In this document: positions 1 through 31,900 of the stretch, piece after piece
Numbering within the stretch: the stretch's first letter is position 1
How the letters are laid out: each line of letters opens with the position of its first letter
Source of the DNA: Argopecten irradians
Lineage: Eukaryota > Mollusca > Bivalvia > Pectinida > Pectinidae
Length of the DNA stretch: 64,000 bases
Assembly (NCBI RefSeq): GCF_041381155.1
Contig: NC_091147.1
Span: forward strand, 9,508,837-9,572,836
Reading direction: 5' to 3'
The notes under the pieces: generated by a model
Told to the model about the DNA's origin: nothing
What the model saw: the letters and a program-made list of their open reading frames with translations, nothing else
Databases searched by the model: none
Made by a program: the position numbers and the translations under genes

Positions 1-3000
1 GAGATTTATAGATGATGCACAACATAACACTGAGATGTACTTCCCACACTAAGTCACCTTCAAACAACTCAGCGTTGTGTGAGCATATCTATGTAAACAC
101 TCCTTATCGTACTTCAGATAGGCTTCCTCTTATAATTTTTGAAAAGATCACCAAAACATACACCTGAATCTCATTACCCCAAAGAATACATAACAGTGTT
201 GGAATTTGGATTTTCATCCCTGAAATTTCATCACAGACTGGTCTAGTCTTGGATTCAAAAGCCATCAAATGTGTCTTCATTGGTGAATGAGTTAAATTTA
301 TTTATTACACGATTGAACATGGTAATAAGATTCAACTGTGTATGTTTCAGGTACCATCTCTCAATTAAACAAAAAAATAAAAGCATATATCTTGTCCAGT
401 CATTAACCTTATTAAAACTGATATGAGATTTAATATGTAAATAATTTTAGGAACAAGGTATATAAATTAATATATAACCAGTCGTAAACAACAAAGTCTT
501 TCATCAAAACACTGAGGTCATTAACAAACAGTTTGTTCATAACAGACTAGGTTAAATCGAGGATGAAAATCAACAACAATGAAATGTGTAGTGAACTGCC
601 TTTTGGAATACATTATTTGTTTACTTTATTTTTACCACAAAATGTTTTTTCCTTCGTCCATTTCTTGGACCCTATAATCTGAAAGGTTTGCAAACAGGCT
701 TAAATTTTTTCCCCAATACACAGAACTACCAATCAGTTTAAAAAAAAGTTCAACAATGAATTGCAAGAATTAGCTAGAAAGTTCTAGTGATCCTATGCAA
801 TTGGGTAGGAAGTTGTTACCACAAAATGACCGGAACCTCTCACATACCATACTGTTAACTATGATCTGCTGCCAATTCACAGAAGATTCAACTTGACTAG
901 GGACATTTTTGGTGGCAGCAAAAAATTACAGCACTATAAGTTTCCGTTTCAACAGTTACATATCAGAAATATAATCAAACAATAATAGTAATAATAATAT
1001 TCCAACATTTTCAAGATAATCCAAAACTTTGGTTCACATATTTCCTTGATAATTTAGTCGGAACTGTTTGAAATTCCTAAAACGCAAAATTGCCAGAAAT
1101 ATATCATTGATTAAAGCAATATCACCCAGTAGTCAAGTGATAGGATTTTCTATCATAGTGAAGCACCTCTCAAATTGGTCTGGGCAATGTATCGGAATTT
1201 GTTCATGCCTACCACTGACTAGAATTTAAATTCAAAACCATGCAATCTCTGCACTTTGATGAACATAGAATGTACTGAAATGGTTAAAAATCTTTTAAAA
1301 CAAAAATTGGCAAGGCTACTCTTTCTGAATTAACTAATACTGCATCAAAATCCTATCTATATAGGATTGCATTGTCAAATGTCACACCTTTACAACTCTG
1401 CTCTATCTAGTGGTCATTGCAGAACAAAATAAACAGCAGAGCAAAATATATAACATTTTCCTTCATCGTTTTCCAAACAGAATTGAATTTATAGAAGAAA
1501 ACGAGACTTTTGAATATCATACAAGGATATGTATATACTGACAGCCCCCAATGGTATTTTCATCCTCTGCCACAAAGCTTTCTTCCTCTGCTCAACAGAA
1601 TTCTCCTCATTAGTGTAACCACCTACCTATCAGGGGAGGTAAACCAACTATCAGGGGAGGTAACTTGGTACAAAAATTACATTCAGAAATTGGGCAAGGT
1701 ATTCTAATTCCTTTTAGTATCGTTGGGAGTCTCTTACTTGTACCTACATTATATCATCTAAAGCAAGTTTAGAAGGTAATCCGATATTTACTTTCACTGA
1801 AACCAACTAAATAGGTCCCAAGTACATATATATACTTTTCGTATGAATAAATGGCGATAACATGACTTTTTAAAAGGATTTAAAATAATAATAAAAAAAG
1901 CAAAAAATGTTAACAGCACCATTTGTGATTATTAAAGTATATATAATATTCAGTAGTCCCCTAATGTTTCAAAAAACTATATATCTTAAAAAAAAAAGAA
2001 AATGAAATATTAACAAAAACAAAAATGGGTAGCATGTCCATATTAAAACAAATCTGAGACAATTCAAGATTATGCAGCACAGAACAGCACAAAACGTGCA
2101 TGATAACAAATGGTTAATCACAGACACGCATTATTATTAAAGAGCTATTTTGGAAAATAATATATTTATGGACATGCATATGACAGACATTGTATCTAAT
2201 ATCACTTCATTCTATAATGGGGGGGTCATGGAAGAGCGGTTACACAGTGAGATGAGAGTCACCGGTCGTTGCATAAAAATTCAACAAAGCACCAACTGGT
2301 ATTAGTTATCCTGACAGAATTATACAATGGGGCTACATAATAAATATATATATATATATACAACGTAGCTACGTTACATACATATATTCCAATGTAATCG
2401 CTTCTTGAATAACGACTGGTTGATGAGGAGACTGCCAGGCAGAGGATGAAGGTAATAGAACAGGTATACAACTACAGAGGGGGAGGTCAGCCGGCTACAC
2501 TGTCAAATGACACTGGTTTCAAGGCCAAACATTTGGACATATATCACAAGTACAACTTTACAGTAGATTTTATAACGTGGAATTCGCCGAAAATTGACTA
2601 TTAGCCTTGCTTTCCCCCAAACAAACTAGATTTTGTAAGGAAGTTTTTCAGTGGATCTCAAAATGCAAACAAATTGTTATAAGGGGTGAAAGTTTGATTT
2701 CTAAATATGTATTGTACAATCATGTTTAGAAGTTTATCAATAGTCAGTTTGGTTCCATTATATGTACTGTGATTTCAAACTGACTAACAACACAAGTTGT
2801 TTGTGAAGGACTTGACATATCTCCTCAACTGGAGACAGCTTTTTTTACATTCAAAATGAGACTAGGCATACGCTGATGACTTTTAATGATTAGATGAAAG
2901 TTAGCACTGAAATGTTGAGCAAGGTGCAAAGGTATTCAATCACATCATTTTAGAATGTAACCAGTAAAGGTAGTCGACAGATCTATTACACACCCAAAAT

Positions 3001-6000
3001 ATATTAAGGACAGAGACAGATTTTCATACTCTTAAATACTTCATTAAACTGGAAAACAAAAACTGTAAACTATTGTAATTACTTCAAACAACAATGAGAG
3101 CAAAAATTGCACTTTGACAAGGAGGAAACAATCGTCAAGTTAATTCCACTTATTATTATTATTTCTCGACGTCAAAAGATGCAAAGGATTTTCACACTGA
3201 GTGGGACTTGTACTCGTGAAGAAATTAAGAGGCTCATGACTACACTCTATTGAGATCACTGTTAACTAACCCGCTCGCCTGCCTCTAGTGAGTTGTACAC
3301 GAGAGATGAACAATGATGATTAAAATATAACACCAATCAACCTTCATCTTTGAACACATTTGGAATGTTTCATTATCTCTCCAACAATTAAAAGTACAAA
3401 AATGTATAAATACAAAATAACAGTATTGCAATATCAAACAATGGTGACTTAACAATATCAGTGATGAAATTTTTTTCCTTAGAAAAAAAAAGTTTATCCA
3501 AATCCTTTATTTCGGGATTTCGTAACTTTTTGATTGAAAATTTTTGCCACCTTTAAAAGAATTTTTGGCAAAAAGTACCAAAGATACGAACTCTCTCCAT
3601 CCGACATAAAACCAAAATTCCTTTTTTCTTCTTTAAATATTGGCGTCACTTTATACAGCATTTTTATCTGCATGTTACACTTGAATCACAGTCGATATTT
3701 TCCAAAACTTCTACTTAAAAAGAAAAAAAGTCTAAAATCTATGAGATTCATGTGATATTATCCTCTGAAAAAATTTCAACAAGAGGCAGGGAGACGTTTT
3801 AAACTCAGTCACAAGGACACCTCCTATTTCACAAGCTGAAACACCCAGCTAAGTACATAATGCAGCTTTAATCATTGGTCCTGCTGAGCTTGTGCTCAAA
3901 TAACATCAGCAATTTCACATTTCCAGGAAATTTCTGACAAAGAAATTGAATGCCAGAAATAAGACTTGCTGCATATGAACATGCATATGAACTATATACT
4001 TATGGACATACATATATACTAATACACATGCTTGGAAAAGTTTATTGCACCAAAGTCTAAAATCCAGATTTCTGATTTTTTTTAATAATCATTGAAATTT
4101 GACTATATATAACTCAGATTAGAATTGTTGGCATCTCTGACATTATTTGTGCATTATATACTATAAATTCTCGACAATAGTATAAAATACAACAACAAAT
4201 GCATTTAAAAACATGACCTGAATGAAAGACGAAATTACACTTTGGTATGCGACAAGTTCACAAAAGGATAATTGTGGCATGGTTTCAATAGAGCAAAAAT
4301 GAGGTTTTCGAGAAACATCAACAGTTGTAGTCAACATCGACTGGATTTGATCCATCCATGCTTTGTCCTATGGACAAATCACAGATATGCTTACATATAC
4401 TGAAGAGGATAATCGGGATTGATCCTCGCTTTGATTGAAACATGATGCACATTTAAAATTAAATAATCCACTGTATATGCATCATTTATATTTGAAAGCA
4501 TAAAATACAAATCCAGATCTTAACAATAATAAAAAGTTCAAATATGAGTAAATCAATAATATGCTGTCAATCTTTCATTTCTACAATTAAAGAAATTTGC
4601 CTCGAATATCAGTATGTTAATCAACTTGATACAGAATGTATAATTCAGTAATTAATAATACTCATTAGTTAAAATTACTTCTGCAAAACAACTCATTTTC
4701 TTAAGTTGATTTACAGTGTATCAAAACAGTGTTAACTGCACTAATCTGAGTAGTTTTTATAAGATTATAAATATTTGTTATTTTCTGAGAAAATAAACAA
4801 TTCAAGTTATTTCACAGACAATTTTCTTTATGAATCCACTGTGTTATCTACATATCTTTCCAAAGTAAAGTTATTTGAAAAGAAAACAATAAACAAAAAA
4901 AAGTTGGGAAACCCATGATCCATCAAATCTATACCATACTAGATTGTCTCTCAACATCATATCTCGGAAAGAGCTGGAGTATTCTCTAGTCGTGAACATA
5001 TAAGTACATTATTCAATTGTACGCTTGCATAATGATAAATATTTATACATATTCATTCTGCTATGCTCTCAGTGCAATAAATATACCAAGGAATGACTCT
5101 GGAATATACAGTCACCCCCATTCTCAAGGCGATAGAATCATACTTGAGAAAAATATCAAAGTCACGTGATCCCATATCGTCAAAACAATGTATATATGTT
5201 TTGAATCCATGTGGAAAAATTAGTGAGATTGTTGATAAAGACATCTCAAAGATAAAACAGATATTAAACAGAGAATCTTGCTAAACACACGGACATAAAC
5301 CCTGATTGCCTAAAACCAACATTTTGTTGATCAATATACGCATTACATGTACAGGCAGTGTATATAATTACTATCTATGCATCACTCCTTTCGTGAACAC
5401 GCATAGAGTAAAATATTTGTATTTAAAAATAAAAAGTTCTATAAATTGTCAAAATATGCTCTTGACACTGAAAATATGTCGGATACATGCATGTTTGTCA
5501 TCTCGTAGAGATCATAAAATGCCAACTTCCATTGACAAGAGAAACCTTGTCAATCTGAAACAGCTAGAAAAACATGTCTAGCTTACAGCCTCTTTGTCTT
5601 GATCCAACTTAATAATCAAGTTTCTACAAGATAAGGAAAATAATGCTGTATGATGCAACCATTTTCCTTGTTATAAAAAAGCTTTGTAATCCATTCACCG
5701 ACATTTCTGTACCCATGGACAGACATGTATCTTAAGACACAAATTCAGTTTGACAAAACAAATCTCTTTCCACCAATTGTCAAAACCCAAGTCATGTTTT
5801 GTATTGAACAATATACTTCATGTTGAAACAGGACGGCATTTATATTCAAGTGTTTTTGCAAAACTACTATATTTATACTACACAATATCAAAGAAAAATA
5901 CATGAAAAAATGACAAATATCTGGCTCTACATTGTGGCAACAGCACTAGAACCAGTTTTCAAATCCATTTATCACGGCACAAACCACTCAAGTGTATTAT

Positions 6001-7377
6001 TTACAAAAGACCATTGTTCTTTAGGAGGGAAAACGTTACCCTTGCTATCGTTCTCATAGTCCGTGATGCACATTCTTAAGATCTATTTGTTCATGATGAA
6101 TGCTCTTAATGGGATAAAATTGTGATACACGTTAATGTAACTATCTGTCTATATTACACCCCTTTTAATGGAATAGACATATTAAGCCTTGTCGGCTCAA
6201 ACATATTATCACCATGCACAAATTTCTGTGCAGAAAGCCATTTTATTGTAAACTTGTGGAAGCAGAAGGTACAAAAATAAACAAGGGACATATTATATAT
6301 ATTTAGCTATCGATTTCAGTAAACAACTACAGTTTAATATCAGCTAAACTGGAGACTGAATATAAACACAGTACCTGGTCCACGAATGGATATTCTTAGT
6401 AGTCGAGATCTTATCCTTGGTAAACCTTAGTCTCAGCATACCAAGCAGGCAAGACTTAACAAAACTCACCAATATGTTGTGAGTAAACTTTGTATAAATG
6501 CTTGCTATGCAGGCAACAGCTAATCTCTACTTTAAACCATTCCAGCAAAGTCTCCCATGTTCAACTGGATTCTGAACAGCCAATCAACTGGATTCTGAAC
6601 AGCCAATAGGCATACTCTGGTACCTTTCAGACAAAACATGGGCGACTTACAGTAAACAAAATGCAGATGAACTGCCCAATATGTGATTTGTCTACCAAGG
6701 ACTATATATGTTCATCACAGCAGGAATTTTTCTTCAAGGATAACTTACCCTTAATTTTCCATTAAAGGCTTAAAGTGATAAACATTAAGAAATAGTTTCA
6801 CCTCCCAAAAACCTTCTCCACCATTTATTGGAAAAGGTTTTCATAATGATTACCAATACTGGCAAGGAATACCCCCAGTATGGGAATAAGTGCCCACAAT
6901 TAGGCTTACACTTTCGTTAATTTAGGAATTAAACAAATGTTCCTTAAAACAACAATATTGGAATATTTGATATTTGAAAGTAAAGGAATAATTTTATGTA
7001 AATGGACCTCTATATTTGCTCACAATTGACACAGATATTTCAACATCTTCTACCTCATCTATCTATAAATAGCCTCCTACTGACATGAATGGCCGATATT
7101 ATGTATCAATTTTCTCTGGGGTTTGATGTTAAGAACACCAGTCTAAGATTTATAGTGCAGGTTTGGGAAGGTGGATTTTCCAATTGAACTGCACAATACT
7201 TTTAAAATCAGGAGGGCAGAATCTTACTTAATTTTGTTATGTCATCTGTTCCTTATTTATAAATATTTCTCCTCTTATAAGCAAGCACTGGTTCTAGCCG
7301 TCTGTTACCAATAGTGTAAATAAAGATAACATGTTAACAAACAAAATGTGGTTGTCATCAAATTGTTCCAAATGTTC
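1..7377. other. Gene-poor AT-rich flank downstream of DDX3
   Basis: I see no convincing coding sequence here; the open frames are short and have no family signature. The part next to the DDX3 stop codon is probably its 3' UTR. Minus-strand AATAAA candidates lie at 6824-6829 and 6242-6247, but none can be singled out. Small features are a TA microsatellite at 2344-2360 and a perfect 23 bp tandem duplication at 6561-6606. A short direct repeat of a TATCAGGGGAGGTAA-like motif lies around 1628-1662. Confidence 0.6.
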
Positions 7378-27545
<20,168 letters not shown>

Positions 27546-27660
27546 ATTATATTTTCGGATGACACTTTTCGACGGCTGCTTGCTTGATGGTTTAGGCCAC
27601 AGTCCCTAAGCACAAAAGGGCTGATATAAATAGCCATGCAGTGATCACGTGATGGAACGA
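27546..27660 (-). promoter_or_regulatory. DDX3 5' UTR and core promoter candidate
   Basis: Upstream of the DDX3 ATG on the minus strand, a TATTTATA-like box lies near 27620-27632, about 75-85 bases before the ATG. An E-box (CACGTG) lies at about 27645-27650. No splice acceptor is evident between them, so the 5' UTR may be short and unspliced. The transcription start is not determined from sequence alone. Confidence 0.4.
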
Positions 27661-28208
27661 AAAATCGATTGTTTTTAATATTTAAGCAACCATTTGCACA
27701 TTTTATCGTATTTGATTCGAGAGAAATAACTAAGAATGAATATTTGTCATGTAAAGAAGGAGAATTGCACGTTTCGTTGTCTTAATATCGAATAACTTTA
27801 TGTAAGAGGAACAAAATATTAAAGTCTATTTCATAATTCCTAAAATATGTACATGTATTGTTAATGTAATCATCACATCATCTTGATCAAAGTAACATAT
27901 TTAAAGTTAAAAATACCTTATGCTTATTATTACGTAAAGATCAAAATATTACTAAAATTGTCTTAATTTTATGACAAAATATGAAATATAAAACTGCAGA
28001 ATAAATTCAATTTCAGAAACAGACTATATTACCGTAAACAAAACCGTGTTTTGAACGACAGTATTATAAGCTAGTATGACTAAAATTTATATATTCAGCA
28101 CTAATACTGAAGTTTAATGAAAGGTTGTCTAAGAGTTTGAATGTTTTGCAGAATTATTGGGGAAGCTACTGAATTAAGCGACTTTGTCGTTTACCAACAA
28201 CCAATCGG

Positions 28209-28235
28209 CCTCTTCCGGAAATCGGCCATTATTGA
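28209..28235 (+). promoter_or_regulatory. RPL8 5'TOP start and non-coding exon 1
   Basis: CCTCTTCC at 28209-28216 is a typical terminal oligopyrimidine start of a ribosomal protein mRNA. It overlaps an ETS-like CCGGAA. The short exon then reads to ATTGA followed by a GTGAGT donor at 28236. The next acceptor (TTTTTTTGCAG) precedes 28947, six bases before the ATG, giving a 711 bp first intron and a very short 5' UTR. TOP sequences confer mTOR-dependent translational control in animals. Confidence 0.65.
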
Positions 28236-28952
28236 GTGAGTGGCAAATGTGGGCTACACTTTCAATCCAGTATAATTCTTGTCCATCAGACCCTATCTAA
28301 TAGAAAATATTGATTTTTCTTAAAATTGAGTTATTGAAAAATTGTAAAATCATAAAATTAATGTTCTAAATAAATTCTATTGTGAAATTACGACATGATT
28401 TTTACGGATATGTGTCGTCAACCTATATCTCTTGTGTTTTGTCTTCATTTATGTATAAATGGACCTCTGATTGATATCATAATGTGCGTGCATGGTAAAA
28501 ATGATTGGACTACGCAAAGTTTCCATTGTTTGCCGAAACTGTTTTCTTTATTGACATTTCTTGGGGATAATTCGGATGTTGTTCCTTATGTTTATAAACC
28601 GAAACTGACTCCAACACGAGTCCATGTGGAATGTGAATCGCTAACAGTATCCTCTTCCTCATACACTATAGTTAACAATCGACAATGCCTTCTATTATAT
28701 ATTTGTTAGCCTGGCAGTTTTGTATAAAATGTCCCATCGGTTTAGGGTATCAAATGGTAAACGAATATTTACAAAATAGGAAATTACGGACATCGAAGTA
28801 TTCTTTTGGATTAGGAAGAAAAAATTGTATGTTTGTTAGAATTGACAAGAAGAAGAATGTGTGAAAAATCCTTCAGCATTGTATCCTTTTTCTACATTTA
28901 ATTTATACAAACTTTTATTTCTTCAGCACTATCTGTTTTTTTGCAGAGCACT

Positions 28953-31900
28953 ATGGGTCGTGTAATCAGAGCCCAGAGAAAGGGTCCTGGGGGCATCTTT
29001 AAGGCCCACACAAGAACCAGGAAAGGCAAGGCCGCTCTTAGACCAGTTGACTTTGCTGAACGTCATGGATACATCAAGGGTGTGATCAGGGTGAGATAAG
29101 CTCGCATATAACCATGCTGTAAGGGTGAAATTGGATATCTGTAAAAGCTCTGTGACTGTTAGAGGCAGTTATTAACATTACTCCAACAATGTTAGAGGTA
29201 TAGCACGACGAGACACTTTTGATCATTACGTCGTGTCTAACCTCTAACAATCGAGGCAGGATTCAGACGGCGCAGAAATGGGCTCGATATAAATTCTAAA
29301 TTTCAAGTTGTGTTTACACTAACCTTTTATATCCTGAAAGAATTATCCCAAATCATGTTAAATCCAAAATTCAAAACGTCACTATTGCACTGTTATACCG
29401 AATTTAGACATTTCTATACCCCCACCACTATTTGTAAGTCTACCTGGTCGCCATTTTTACTCGGTTGTTACAAATTACGGAATGGTGACGGAAAGTAAAA
29501 GTATCATTATCTATGAAATATTTTGTGGTATTTCGACTAAAATGCATTAATTTATTTAAATATTTCCAGAATCAATCAGAACTAATAAAAAATACTTGTT
29601 TCCGTGCATATAAACAACCTTGGTTACCACTGTTAATATTATCTTTCCATTTGATACACCGTACTATAATTTGATAAACCGGAAGTGACGAAAATTTGAA
29701 TAGGAATTAACCTAGATTATACAGCGATGCTATGGGTCAGCTCTTAAATGTGTGATTATTCCTTGGATTAATGTTATGTCATACATATTCTTATACCAGG
29801 ATGTGTTCATGGATAACTACTGATTCACGCTATACATGTTTTTTGACATTCTGGTGAGTTTTTCACTTGGTAATTAAGCGTCAAAGTTCCGCTCTAATTC
29901 GAGGGCGGAACTTGCGAAGACTCGTATAGGGTTCGGGCATTAGATCTCGATATTGCACATCAGAATTTTCTCAATATCGAGATCTAATATTATTGGATTA
30001 TTATTAACATGTACTGTATTTGACCTAAAAGCACCACAGGCACTTGATGCAAACAAATTTGCATGTAATTTGAAGTAAGTGATATTGAAGCCTAAAAAAG
30101 GGGGAGGGGTACTTATTGGGTTGAATATGGTATATTGTATAGCAAACAAAAAGTAGCAAAAATGTTAACTGTTACTCAAATCAAAACTGTTACCCAATAT
30201 GGTATATTGTATAGGAAACAAAAAGTAGCAAAAATGTTAACTGTTACTCAAATCAAAACTGTTACCCAATACCCATATGCCGGGTTGTGCCCTTCCTGTA
30301 TAATATTGTTACTTCATCATTGAATGTTCAGTACTGGCCCTCCTTACTATGATTAAATGACCCTGGCTTTTTTAATAGGACGTAAAACTAAACAAACCAA
30401 ATACTATGATTAAGAGTGGAGTTTCTTTTTTAAATCAGTTATTAAATTATGATATTCCCTGTCATCATGTGTTACACAACGTCAATGTATGTTTTTCAGG
30501 ACATCATCCATGACCCAGGCAGAGGTGCTCCTCTCGCTAAGGTAGCATTCCGTGATCCCTACAAGTACAGACAAAGGACCGAGACTTTTGTTGCTGCCGA
30601 GGGCATGTACACTGGACAGTTTGTCTACTGTGGAAAGAAGGGTAATAATATTAAATCAATAAATGAAAATAGATGTTGCCTTATTGGTGATGATGGTAGG
30701 GGATGTTAGTGAAACGGTTACGTTAGACTGCCTGCCTGAATAGACTGCATGTCTGAAAATTGTTGGAAATATAATAGAGCAATTTTAAAGCAATATAATT
30801 TATCAATTCCTTGGTATATTACACATGCTCTTAAAACAGACTTAGATTTAATGAAACCACTTTTCAATTATGATGCTTCAAAAATTTGTTGCAAAGTTCA
30901 AGCAATGCAATGATGAATTAAAAAAATTCTTCACTTTGACCTGAAGTTTGTTGATGTGAATATTTTTCTGAATCTGAGCATTGATCCAAGCCATTAAAAT
31001 AATTCTGAATTTAAGAATTGCAAAGTGAGTTGGAATTCTCATGTACATTAATGTATTTCAGCATCCCTTCAAATTGGAAACATTTTGCCTGTTGGAGTTA
31101 TGCCTGAAGGAACCATTGTGTGTTGTCTTGAAGAAAAGGCAGGAGATCGTGGTAAATTGGCCCGTGCCTCAGGAAATTACGCTACTGTCATCTCTCACAA
31201 CCCTGACACCAAGAAAAGCCGTGTAAAACTGCCATCTGGCTCAAAGAAAGTCATCCCATCAGCCAACAGAGCTATGGTTGGTAAGTTGTCTTTGAACCCA
31301 GCAGAAAGGTAGCATTGTCAATGTTTAAAAGCTTCGTTGACAGACACTCATATTAAGTCCAAAGAAAGTCTAGTACCTGTGTATTTCTAAAATACTAGAA
31401 ATATGAAATTTTAAAATTCATTAAGAGATAGTACTATAATAATGTGATTTGTTAAAATTGTCCATATTCAACCCAGAGTGCATGAAAAGCTTATAAAGAT
31501 TATAGTAAAAATGGTATTGAGGATATCATTTCTTTCAAAAAAAATTTCCTATTTGCAATCACATAAAATCTATTGTATTTGTTCCTTTGTTATTGTACAA
31601 ACAAACTTTGAATTGGTTGTAGAGTATTGTTGACAACCACATCTTTCACAAGAATGTGAATCTTTGAAATGTCGAAAAAAAAATCATAGACATGGCATGT
31701 ATGCATATTCAACAATAAAGGCAAATTGAAAAGATACTTCAAAGGGAGGAATTACAGCTTTGCTCTTTAGAGATAATAAGTGTGACACATGTAAATACCA
31801 GCTGCAATATACTGTTGGGCTAGAGAGAGACTTTCTCTTCTGAATTGTGATAGTAATCCTGCACTCTGTTTCTAAGTGTAATTATTATTAATTATATACC

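Noticed and set aside
1510..6060. Several open frames of 60-90 codons in the DDX3 3' flank
   Set aside because: AT-rich composition, no conserved motifs, no splice or promoter context.
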